From Clostridia bacterium (GTDB lineage Bacteria > Bacillota > Clostridia > Saccharofermentanales > UBA5734), in assembly GCA_018056585.1 (NCBI GenBank), contig JAGPFK010000116.1:1-5724 (forward strand): a DNA stretch of 5,724 bases, read 5' to 3'. Below the pieces are notes generated by a model. It did no database searches. It was not told the origin of the DNA and saw nothing but the letters and a program-made list of their open reading frames with translations. Positions 1-5,523 of this stretch are shown one piece after another; position 1 is the first letter of the stretch, and each line of letters starts with the position of its first letter. The position numbers and the translations under genes were made by a program.

Positions 1-1098
1 GGCTAAAGCAGTCCGGTCGAAGTAGCGCTTGCCATCTTCCTGCGCCGGGTTGTCTATCGGCCACATTAAGAAGGTAGGATGATAAGCCATTAAATTGTTC
101 CATTTATCGAGGTTGCCTAATCCAGTCAAACAAGAACCCACACGATCTTCCGCCACCCAGGTGTCCCGCATGGAAAAGTCAAAGTTGTAGTAATTCTCGT
201 TGATCAATTTTTCCTGCGCCACCGTCGCAATCAGCTTGAGGCGTTTCTTGTACAGTTCTTCCTCGAACGGGCCGAAAACCACATGCCCACCGGCTCCGCC
301 GACCATAGAAAACGTCTCCTGAACACCAATCAGATTTCCGATGCACTGCAGTGATCCTTGTGTACCACAGAATGGCACTTCGTCGTTTTCTCCATTCCCA
401 TTCGGATCATTATCTCTGAAGGCACGGAGCGCGGTCAGGAAGTCGTCAATAGACTGAGGCAGCTCAAGATCATACTTATCGAGCCAGTCTTTTCTGATCA
501 TCAAACCGCCGGACATACCGACCTCAACCTCAAAAATAGGTGAGCAGAAAAAGAGAATGTGCCCGTCGTCATCCATGACATTTTTCATGATGACGGGATT
601 TTCGTTTATAATATTCATATACGTCGGGTTGCTGGATTCAACCGTTTTGAGGTCGATGATCTGCCCATCGGCAAACAGCTGGTCCGGGCGGATCAAAAAG
701 GTGTCATATGCTTCCGGCATAAAGATGATGTCGGTCATGGAATTTGTCGCCAGCATGATGCCAAGCTGGTCGCGCGCTTGTTCATCAGGTACGGTCGTAA
801 ATTTCAGATCGATATTGAACAAATTTTCCAAATATCCAACATCTTTTTCTTCGGGGATCTTGTCACGCCGGTCTTCAAGTGTAAAACGTCCAACCGGATG
901 CCAAACGGTGATTTCGGACTTTTCTCCAGTTGTTTCAGTTGAAGTGGGAGCGGCTGTCGTTTCGCTTGTTTTTGTTGTTTCTCCGCTTCCCTGAGTCTCA
1001 GCCGGTTCTGTTGTGGCTTTTGGCTGACAGGCCGAAAGGCTGCCGATTAGTAAAGCCAAAACCATCAGTACAATCAGGTACATTTTTTTGTTTTTCAC
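1..1098 (-). CDS. ABC transporter sugar-binding lipoprotein (family 1 extracellular solute-binding protein), 3' end cut by window edge
   Basis: The frame is open for 366 codons from a GTG at 1098 to the window edge; the family usually has about 500-560 residues, so the C-terminal third is missing. Residues 1-24 form a lipoprotein signal: KNKK basic start, hydrophobic stretch, then lipobox LSAC with Cys24. A Thr/Glu/Ser-rich linker follows (about 25-60), then a binding domain starting near EITVW. Family landmarks are IRKDWLDKY (about 201-209) and, at 231-240, DPNGNGENDE. That loop has acidic and Asn side chains spaced like the calcium site of the alginate-binding protein AlgQ2. The mature protein should be anchored outside the membrane, handing an oligosaccharide or sugar acid to permeases presumably encoded beyond the left edge. 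The start is chosen for the GGAGGTG site 7 nt upstream; ATG at 1083 is the alternative. Family call is strong; the ligand is unknown. Confidence 0.93.
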   Translation of the reverse strand, partial: MKNKKMYLIVLMVLALLIGSLSACQPKATTEPAETQGSGETTKTSETTAAPTSTETTGEKSEITVWHPVGRFTLEDRRDKIPEEKDVGYLENLFNIDLKFTTVPDEQARDQLGIMLATNSMTDIIFMPEAYDTFLIRPDQLFADGQIIDLKTVESSNPTYMNIINENPVIMKNVMDDDGHILFFCSPIFEVEVGMSGGLMIRKDWLDKYDLELPQSIDDFLTALRAFRDNDPNGNGENDEVPFCGTQGSLQCIGNLIGVQETFSMVGGAGGHVVFGPFEEELYKKRLKLIATVAQEKLINENYYNFDFSMRDTWVAEDRVGSCLTGLGNLDKWNNLMAYHPTFLMWPIDNPAQEDGKRYFDRTALA

Positions 1099-1105
1099 GT
1101 GTTCA

Positions 1106-1112
1106 CACCTCC
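1106..1112 (-). promoter_or_regulatory. Ribosome binding site of the sugar-binding lipoprotein gene
   Basis: GGAGGTG on the minus strand, 7 nt before the GTG at 1098. It favours this GTG over the ATG at 1083, which would lie 22 nt away. Confidence 0.85.
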
Positions 1113-1136
1113 AAAATTGCTGTACTTTTTTCCCTA

Positions 1137-1159
1137 ATCAGATAAATTGATAAACTGAT
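1137..1159. repeat. Short imperfect inverted repeat with internal GATAAA direct repeats
   Basis: ATCAG at 1137-1141 and CTGAT at 1155-1159 are inverted copies. Between them GATAAA occurs twice, 8 nt apart (1141-1146 and 1149-1154). It lies in the leader of the lipoprotein gene. The arms are only 5 bp, so it may be chance; a weak regulator site or leader hairpin is possible. Confidence 0.25.
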
Positions 1160-1174
1160 CCTTCTGAATACACA

Positions 1175-1195
1175 AAAAACAGGTTACCTGTTTTT
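1175..1195 (-). terminator. Perfect palindrome with T-tract: candidate terminator after the aldolase gene, or an operator
   Basis: The two 10-bp arms (1175-1184 and 1186-1195) are perfectly complementary around one central base. As RNA from the minus strand this gives a CAGG/CCUG core with a UAA loop, preceded by A residues and followed by six U residues, so it has the form of a short intrinsic terminator, symmetric in both directions. It lies about 60 nt after the aldolase stop codon. The GC core is only 4 bp, so termination could be weak. Its perfect two-fold symmetry also fits a protein-binding operator for the lipoprotein gene. Confidence 0.45.
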
Positions 1196-1211
1196 ATGCA
1201 CCTCTTGGCGG

Positions 1212-1240
1212 ATACTATGGTTTGGGCAAAACATTGCCAA
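1212..1240 (-). promoter_or_regulatory. Weak promoter candidate for the lipoprotein gene
   Basis: TTGGCA (1240-1235) and TAGTAT (1217-1212) are separated by 17 nt, matching the sigma-A consensus at 5 of 6 and 4 of 6 bases. It begins 14 nt after the aldolase stop. If used, transcription would start near 1205 and the palindrome at 1175-1195 would lie at about +10 to +30. An imperfect inverted repeat (GTTTGGGCAA at 1220-1229 against TTGCCAAAC at 1234-1242) covers the -35 box and spacer. No better promoter was visible closer to the gene; readthrough from the aldolase transcript is the alternative. Confidence 0.35.
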
Positions 1241-1253
1241 ACGGCCTGTCCTT

Positions 1254-2135
1254 TTAATGTAACTGATGGTAAAGTGCGCGCATCATTTCTTTTTTATAAG
1301 AACTCAGCGGTGTGATCGTTTTTCGAGACAGGGTCTGAATTTTGACATCACACAATGAAAGAAAGTACTTCATTGATTCAATTCCGGTCCCTTCTGAATA
1401 TATCAACTCAATGTATTCATTAACTTTTTTCTGTAGCAGCGCCGCCTTTTTATTTTCTCCGGCATCATAGGCCTGACTTATCTGCTGAAACAACTGTGGA
1501 TATACATTGCATCCGCCACCAATAACACCATGAACGCCCATAGAAAGTGAGGGCAAATAGAGCATTTCAACCCCCTGAATCACCGTCAAATGATCTCCTA
1601 GCTGTGAAATATATTGAATGTGGCGGTACATATCACGTGGGCTGCAGCTGTCTTTAATACCAATAACAGGACCCATATCTGCCAATTCTCTTAATTCCTG
1701 AACACTTAAGGGATAAGGCGTGTTTCCGGTCTGATAAATAAAGACGCGCGGCCCCAATGATAATATTTGTTTTAGAAATGCCTGAACGTCCAAAAAAGTT
1801 GCGCATTCTTTTGGGAATATCAGGCCGATTGTGTCTACACCACGCGAAAGCGCATACTCTGTCAGGTCTAGCGTTGAATCTTTCTCTCGTGTCGATGTAT
1901 TCGGGATCCAATCCTTTTGCAGGTTCATGTCTATGGCCAAATCAATGATTTGCTTCCGTTCCGCTACAGATAAAACATCGTATTCACCTGTTGCACCCGT
2001 TATAAACAGGCCATCCACATCAGGATTCTGATCAAAATAGGAAAAAACAGATTCGAAACCGTGCAGGTCCAGCGACAAGTCACGTTGATAAGGGGTAATA
2101 ATGGGAACAACAATCCCTTTAAATGCGTTGTTCAT
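1254..2135 (-). CDS. Dihydrodipicolinate synthase / N-acetylneuraminate lyase superfamily aldolase, probably not DapA
   Basis: The 293-residue product is the normal length for this class I (Schiff-base) TIM-barrel family. Visible landmarks: VPIITPY near the N-terminus (10-16), GATGEYDVLS (47-56) in place of the usual GTTGE, catalytic-site Tyr134 in YQTGN, and Schiff-base Lys161 in GIKDS; GVHGVIGGG later matches the conserved C-terminal loop. In E. coli DapA the triad is Thr44, Tyr107, Tyr133 and Arg138 binds the substrate. Here only the Tyr133 equivalent (Tyr134) is clear: Ala48 replaces the first Thr, the Tyr107 region reads FPKEC, and the Arg138 position is Asn138. This points to cleavage or condensation of another 2-keto acid, such as a 2-keto-3-deoxy sugar acid or a sialic-acid-like compound. 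The start at 2135 is set by a GGAGG site; the upstream ATG at 2168 has none. Its own strong promoter precedes it. Confidence 0.92.
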   Translation of the reverse strand: MNNAFKGIVVPIITPYQRDLSLDLHGFESVFSYFDQNPDVDGLFITGATGEYDVLSVAERKQIIDLAIDMNLQKDWIPNTSTREKDSTLDLTEYALSRGVDTIGLIFPKECATFLDVQAFLKQILSLGPRVFIYQTGNTPYPLSVQELRELADMGPVIGIKDSCSPRDMYRHIQYISQLGDHLTVIQGVEMLYLPSLSMGVHGVIGGGCNVYPQLFQQISQAYDAGENKKAALLQKKVNEYIELIYSEGTGIESMKYFLSLCDVKIQTLSRKTITPLSSYKKEMMRALYHQLH

Positions 2136-2145
2136 AATGCTGCGG

Positions 2146-2150
2146 CCTCC
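2146..2150 (-). promoter_or_regulatory. Ribosome binding site that decides the aldolase start
   Basis: GGAGG lies 10 nt before the ATG at 2135. The only in-frame upstream ATG, at 2168, has no purine-rich site and would add 11 residues (MPAKKFGGRSI) outside the conserved family N-terminus. Confidence 0.8.
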
Positions 2151-2189
2151 AAACTTTTTTGCCGGCATTTTTATTCATACAACAACTTC

Positions 2190-2218
2190 AGTATAGGCGG
2201 ATCGATTTGATATGTCAA
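2190..2218 (-). promoter_or_regulatory. Near-consensus sigma-A/sigma-70 promoter of the aldolase gene
   Basis: TTGACA (2218-2213, a perfect -35) and TATACT (2195-2190, 5 of 6) are separated by exactly 17 nt. Transcription would start near 2183, leaving a leader of about 48 nt before the ATG at 2135. The -35 box is embedded in the operator-like motif at 2206-2218, so a repressor bound there would block polymerase. A promoter this close to consensus normally needs repression to be silent, which fits the adjacent regulator gene. Confidence 0.85.
2206..2218 (-). promoter_or_regulatory. Operator-like near-palindrome on the aldolase -35 box (site A)
   Basis: The minus strand reads TTGACATATCAAA, of which TTGACATATCAA is a near-perfect 12-bp palindrome. 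It matches the two motif copies before the regulator gene at 11 of 13 (3582-3594) and 10 of 13 (3563-3575) positions. On the plus strand the flanks give ATTTG...CAA, resembling the ATTTGT...ACAAAT arms reported for B. subtilis AraR operators; the nearby regulator has the AraR domain architecture. Part of the match follows from the -35 consensus itself. Binding by that regulator is inferred. Confidence 0.5.
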
Positions 2219-2292
2219 GCTGTTATATAAATGCTAACTCGTTATTTTATTATTGTAAGACTATGCATATTGTCTATTTATTATCTGTAATG

Positions 2293-2310
2293 ATGCAATT
2301 ATTATTGCAT
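2293..2310. repeat. Perfect 7-bp inverted repeat ATGCAAT-TATT-ATTGCAT between the regulator and aldolase genes
   Basis: ATGCAAT (2293-2299) and ATTGCAT (2304-2310) are exact inverted copies separated by TATT. The site lies in a very AT-rich stretch, about 80 nt downstream of the regulator stop and about 75 nt upstream of the aldolase -35 box. No T-run follows on the minus strand, so it is a poor terminator. A distal regulator site is possible, perhaps for the ROK protein. The rest of the gap (2219-2392) shows only AT-rich sequence to me, with no gene and no convincing terminator for the regulator gene. Confidence 0.4.
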
Positions 2311-2392
2311 ATATAACTATTTAACGAAATATCACCAGGAAATGTATGGTATTAAAATGGATTCATGGAGGCGGGGATAAGCTTCTTTTCTA

Positions 2393-3469
2393 TCAGGCGG
2401 GGTAGTAGATCAATTCGACCGGTATGACAATTTGACGATTCACAAGCGATTTGCTTTCCATTTTTTCCAAAAGAAGTGACGCCGCTGCTTCGCCTATCGC
2501 CAGATAATCCTGGCGAATGGTTACAAAAGGAACAGCTCGTTGAAAACCGATTAAATCGTCGAATCCAGCCAATGTCAGCTGCGGTGGAAAATCTTTTTTG
2601 TTCCGTTTTCTGATACAATTCATCATCAGAATGGCCAATGAATCATTGAATGTAAAAATAGCCGTCGGACACCGGGCTTTATCGGTTTCGTTAACAAACA
2701 ACTCATCCAGAATCCGGTGAACCCGTTCTTCTGTTTCAATCCGGTCAATCGACAGAATTTTGACATTTTTGTGCGGAATATCATGCTCACTGATCGCTTT
2801 CATAAAGCCGTTAAATCGATCTCTTTCAGATGACAGACCGACGATATCGTGATACACCATCGCAAATTGACGATGTCCGCGGTTACAAAGAAATTTGCCT
2901 AACTGGTATCCACCGTCAACATTGTCGCATGTGACAAAACTGCACGGGATGCTCATTGGATAGCGGTCTACATAAACAACCGGCCAATGCTCTATCATCA
3001 AACTCTCAAAAAGCCGGCTGTTATCGATGCTGCTGCCGGGATAAAGTATGAGTCCCTGCGCTTCTTTTTTCATTTCAAGAATTAAATTGCGTTCGGTTTC
3101 CGGATCTTCATGTGAATTATGAACGGTCAGAAAATAACCTGCTTCTTTCAGTTTTTGTTCAATTCCCTGAATAAGCTGAACCTCTCGTCCCTGTCCGTGC
3201 AAAGACATAATCAGGGACACAATCTTTAAGCCGTTTGTTGATGCCGTTCGTTTTTCAACATAGCTGCCGCTGCCCTGGATGCGGCGGATATAACCTTCTT
3301 CCTGAAGCTGCTTCAGTGCCCGGATAACGGTGATGCGGCTGACTTGAAACTGTTCTGCAATCTTACTCTCCGTTGGCAATTTGCTGTCTGGCTGTAGGAC
3401 TCCTGAACGGATCAGACCGAGAAAGTGGTTATAGATGTCCATGTATTTAAGTTGATTTTCCTGCTGCAT
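2393..3469 (-). CDS. GntR/LacI chimeric transcriptional regulator (AraR-type)
   Basis: The 358-residue product has two parts. An N-terminal winged helix-turn-helix of the GntR family spans about 5-72, with LPTESKIAEQF, VSRITVIRAL and the wing YIRRIQGSGSYV. From about 82 to 358 it has a LacI/periplasmic-binding-protein effector domain: IVSLIM start, GLILYPGSS, VVYVDR, FTFNDSLAI, LAGFDD, and VTIRQDYLAIGEAAASLLL at the end. This is the architecture of B. subtilis AraR. It should act as a cytosolic dimer repressor released by a sugar. It sits between two promoters that carry the same motif, one of them its own, suggesting autoregulation and control of the aldolase gene. The start at 3469 is chosen for AAAGGAG 10 nt upstream; the in-frame GTG at 3496 would add nine residues and lacks a clear site. 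Domain calls are firm; the effector is unknown. Confidence 0.94.
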   Translation of the reverse strand: MQQENQLKYMDIYNHFLGLIRSGVLQPDSKLPTESKIAEQFQVSRITVIRALKQLQEEGYIRRIQGSGSYVEKRTASTNGLKIVSLIMSLHGQGREVQLIQGIEQKLKEAGYFLTVHNSHEDPETERNLILEMKKEAQGLILYPGSSIDNSRLFESLMIEHWPVVYVDRYPMSIPCSFVTCDNVDGGYQLGKFLCNRGHRQFAMVYHDIVGLSSERDRFNGFMKAISEHDIPHKNVKILSIDRIETEERVHRILDELFVNETDKARCPTAIFTFNDSLAILMMNCIRKRNKKDFPPQLTLAGFDDLIGFQRAVPFVTIRQDYLAIGEAAASLLLEKMESKSLVNRQIVIPVELIYYPA

Positions 3470-3479
3470 GTATCCTTTG

Positions 3480-3486
3480 CTCCTTT
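3480..3486 (-). promoter_or_regulatory. Ribosome binding site of the GntR/LacI regulator gene
   Basis: AAAGGAG lies 10 nt before the ATG at 3469. A second AAAGGAT at 3472-3478 is too close to the ATG to be the main site. The GTG alternative at 3496 would place this site inside the coding sequence. Confidence 0.65.
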
Positions 3487-3546
3487 GCAGCCGCACCTTT
3501 GACTTAGATCCCCATCTTTTATAAAACTCCGATTGATTCCTTTATC

Positions 3547-3575
3547 ATTTTAGCACCGATAATTGTATATATCAA
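3547..3575 (-). promoter_or_regulatory. Promoter of the regulator gene, proximal
   Basis: TTGATA (3575-3570) and TAAAAT (3552-3547) are 17 nt apart, each matching consensus at 5 of 6 bases. The start point would be near 3540, with a leader of about 70 nt. The -35 box forms the first six bases of motif site B, in the same register as at the aldolase promoter. Confidence 0.7.
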
Positions 3576-3594
3576 TACCTGTTAGATATATCAA
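3563..3594 (-). promoter_or_regulatory. Two tandem copies of the operator-like motif (sites B and C)
   Basis: On the minus strand, site C (3594-3582) reads TTGATATATCTAA and site B (3575-3563) reads TTGATATATACAA. They are 11 of 13 identical in direct orientation with a 19-bp period, near two helical turns, so bound dimers would lie roughly on one DNA face. Site B on the plus strand (3561-3576, AATTGTATATATCAAT) has AraR-like TTG...CAA arms. They cover the regulator promoter and suggest autoregulation by cooperative binding. Confidence 0.5.
3566..3594 (-). promoter_or_regulatory. Second, overlapping promoter-like array, distal
   Basis: TTGATA (3594-3589) and TATATA (3571-3566) are again 17 nt apart. 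The -35 matches at 5 of 6 and the -10 at 4 of 6 bases. This -10 overlaps the -35 box of the proximal promoter by two bases. It may be a real tandem promoter or only a consequence of the repeated operator motif. Confidence 0.35.
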
Positions 3595-3619
3595 ATGATC
3601 GTCCTTTCATAGGGCTTTC

Positions 3620-4333
3620 TTATCTCCATTGGATCAATGCTTCATTGAGAGCAGCCTCTACGCGGCGTCTGGGCTGATGACAATAGATCAGACCATGTCC
3701 AGGCAGCATCAGATCAGAATCGACCTGAGCAAAACGCCGAAGTGAAGAAAGGTAGGATTTTTTGTCAAAATCAATCGAACCACTCCAGCCAAAATAACCG
3801 TCCAGAAGTGTTCCGATTACATCACCGCTGACCACGATACGCAGACCTTGGTACGTAAAACAGTAGGCTATACAGCCTTTTGTATGGCCAGGGAGATGCA
3901 TGGCGGATACAGTCAGGTCATGAAAATTGATCACATCGTTGCCTTTGATGATGTTGTCAACTTTGCAGGGAGTAAATACTTTGTGATAAAGATAGCCGCA
4001 GCAGCGTTCATCTCCGGAAGCAATTGCCGCTGCTGTCTCAGCGTGTGCATAGAGCAACACACCTCTTGAGGCCAAAATATGAGCAGCCCCAGCGTGATCC
4101 AGGTGTGGATGCGTCAAAAAGCAAGCTTTGATCTCATTTGGATCCAGTGACCAGGCACGCATATTCGCTTCAATCTGCTCCCATGTGTCCCCGCTTCCGC
4201 AATCAAACAGCAAGAGGCCTTCCTTTGTCTTAATGCAATAGGTATTGCAGTCATCATAATTGGCATCATGGTTGGTCCACGTTAAGCCGCATAAGCTGCC
4301 GCCTATCTGGTAAAGATCTTTTAAGATTTGCAT
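3620..4333 (-). CDS. Metallo-beta-lactamase-fold hydrolase (glyoxalase II-like)
   Basis: The 237-residue product has the full set of di-metal ligands of this fold. THPHLDHAG gives His75, His77, Asp79 and His80; PGHTKG gives His150; SGD gives Asp171; and PGHG gives His213. The N-terminal strand region has NTYCI and LLFDCGSG, also typical. No signal peptide is visible, so it is cytosolic. The family hydrolyses thioesters, lactones, phosphodiesters or similar bonds, and the sequence alone does not choose. Next to a sugar kinase and a 2-keto acid aldolase, a sugar lactonase or ester hydrolase is a fair guess. The start at 4333 is inside the last codons of the ROK gene (13-nt overlap) and has a GGAAGGGG site 7 nt upstream. 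An in-frame ATG at 4444 would add 37 Arg-rich residues unlike the family and read from within the ROK coding sequence, so I rejected it. Confidence 0.92.
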   Translation of the reverse strand: MQILKDLYQIGGSLCGLTWTNHDANYDDCNTYCIKTKEGLLLFDCGSGDTWEQIEANMRAWSLDPNEIKACFLTHPHLDHAGAAHILASRGVLLYAHAETAAAIASGDERCCGYLYHKVFTPCKVDNIIKGNDVINFHDLTVSAMHLPGHTKGCIAYCFTYQGLRIVVSGDVIGTLLDGYFGWSGSIDFDKKSYLSSLRRFAQVDSDLMLPGHGLIYCHQPRRRVEAALNEALIQWR

Positions 4334-5523
4334 GCTTGATCCCCTTCCTGCCAGTCTAACTGGCCGGCAAAAAAACGGTCTGTGGCAATCATCGCTGCGC
4401 TGGCCATGCCGGCGTTCTCTCTTGGTTTTGACACCTGGATGCAAAGATCATGCGCGTGACGTGCAATACGTGCATTTTGAATATTTTCCTGCATGTTCTT
4501 CAGTAAAATTGTCGGTTTGTAAACAATATCTCCTGTCAAAATAACGGCTTCAAGATCCAACAGATTGGCCGCATTGACGAGAGCTTTAGAAAGATAGTCT
4601 GCTTCCGATTGAATGGCGGAAAGGCAAGCCGTATCGCCCGCTTCTGCCTGATCGACCATATCTTTCCAGGAAATCAGCGGCCTCCCCTCATCATTTGTGC
4701 TATAGTCAGCCAACAGCATAGGCATCGCCGCATAGCGTTCGAGGCAGCCCCGATTTCCGCAGGAGCACGGTAAACCATCAGGGTTAATGGAAGTATGGCC
4801 GATTTCACCAGCATAGCCTGAGCCTCGGTACAGTTCACGATTCAAAATCAGACCGGATCCGATACCTGTATCAATAATCATGACCATAAAATGATCGTAT
4901 GCTTTACCCAATCCCGCATGTTTTTCATAAAGCGCGCGTGCTGAAGCGTTGTTTTCGATAAAGATTGGTACCGATACAGCGTCTTTGAGCGCGTTCAGAA
5001 TGTTTCGCCCCTGAATCAGCGGAAAGTGAGGCGGATTGATCACCAGGCCCGTCGTGTGATCAACCGGGCCAGGCACACTCAAGCCAACACCTTGCAGACG
5101 GCTGTTCCATTCCGGGTATTCAGTTATACGCCTCAGTTCATTTCTGATATTTTGAATAAGATATTGATAATCATGCGGAATGGCCGCTTCTTTATTATCC
5201 AGTGTCTGACCGCGCAGATCGGTCAGGCCGACTGAATAGCCTGTTCGGGTGATATCGATGCCGACAAACAGGAAGCGCTGTTCCTCAACGGTCAGCAAAC
5301 GGGTTGTCGCTCCTTTTTTCCCTGAAACAATTTTTTCCGAAAGAACAGATTCGTTGATTAAGCAATCAACGATAATGGTAACGGCTGCTCGTGTCAAGCC
5401 GGATCGCCTCGCAATTTCAGCGCGTGTCAGCGGCTCTTGCATTAATAAACTTATGATGGAAAGCCGGTTTCCCGCTTTCATAGCGGCTGCATTGCGTGCC
5501 TGAGTGGATGATTTTTTTATCAT
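4321..5523 (-). CDS. ROK-family transcriptional regulator with N-terminal winged helix-turn-helix (XylR/NagC type)
   Basis: The 400-residue product begins with a winged helix-turn-helix (about 18-70; LTRAEIARRSGLTRAAVT and the following wing), then a ROK domain. ROK landmarks are GID at 88-90, GLSVPGPVD (147-155), IDTGIGSGLIL (217-227), GEIGH (239-243) and the zinc knuckle CSCGNRGCLE, giving ligands His243, Cys253, Cys255 and Cys260. The glycine-rich phosphate loop of ROK kinases is altered to DITRTG, and the catalytic Asp of the ENDA motif is Asn192 (ENNAS). The protein is therefore probably a sugar-sensing regulator without kinase activity; sugar-contacting Glu240 and His243 are kept. It lies between a PfkB kinase and a hydrolase gene in one operon. 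The start at 5523 overlaps the kinase stop (TGATG) and has GAGGTG 8 nt upstream; the frame stays open further upstream, but that part lies out of frame over the kinase gene. Its target sites and ligand are unknown. Confidence 0.94.
   Translation of the reverse strand: MIKKSSTQARNAAAMKAGNRLSIISLLMQEPLTRAEIARRSGLTRAAVTIIVDCLINESVLSEKIVSGKKGATTRLLTVEEQRFLFVGIDITRTGYSVGLTDLRGQTLDNKEAAIPHDYQYLIQNIRNELRRITEYPEWNSRLQGVGLSVPGPVDHTTGLVINPPHFPLIQGRNILNALKDAVSVPIFIENNASARALYEKHAGLGKAYDHFMVMIIDTGIGSGLILNRELYRGSGYAGEIGHTSINPDGLPCSCGNRGCLERYAAMPMLLADYSTNDEGRPLISWKDMVDQAEAGDTACLSAIQSEADYLSKALVNAANLLDLEAVILTGDIVYKPTILLKNMQENIQNARIARHAHDLCIQVSKPRENAGMASAAMIATDRFFAGQLDWQEGDQACKS
4341..4348 (-). promoter_or_regulatory. 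Ribosome binding site of the hydrolase gene, inside the ROK coding sequence
   Basis: GGAAGGGG lies 7 nt before the ATG at 4333, within the final codons of the ROK gene. It supports the short start and translational coupling to the ROK gene. Confidence 0.7.

Noticed and set aside
557..994. Plus-strand open frame of about 145 codons
   Set aside because: It is antisense to the lipoprotein gene, whose frame has a signal peptide, lipobox and family motifs. The plus-strand product resembles nothing and lacks a ribosome site.
1254..2135. Naming the aldolase dapA
   Set aside because: The Arg138 and Tyr107 equivalents are missing and the neighbours are sugar-catabolic genes, not lysine biosynthesis genes.
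2136..2168. Longer aldolase start at the ATG at 2168
   Set aside because: It has no ribosome binding site and adds 11 residues before the conserved N-terminus, whereas the ATG at 2135 follows GGAGG.
2136..2392. Riboswitch or small RNA gene in the gap before the aldolase
   Set aside because: The expected leader is only about 48 nt and I see no conserved riboswitch structure. The gap is AT-rich with one short inverted repeat.
2352..2618. Minus-strand open frame of 88 codons crossing the regulator stop
   Set aside because: It overlaps the well-supported LacI-like domain in another frame and has no recognisable features.
3470..3496. Longer regulator start at the GTG at 3496
   Set aside because: It has no clear ribosome site, and the AAAGGAG that serves the ATG at 3469 would fall inside the gene.
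3595..3619. Terminator after the hydrolase gene
   Set aside because: No GC-rich hairpin with a T-run is visible after the stop at 3620. Readthrough into the regulator gene remains possible.
4334..4444. Longer hydrolase start at the ATG at 4444
   Set aside because: The extra 37 residues are Arg-rich, non-homologous in character, and encoded out of frame within the ROK C-terminus. GGAAGGGG points to 4333.
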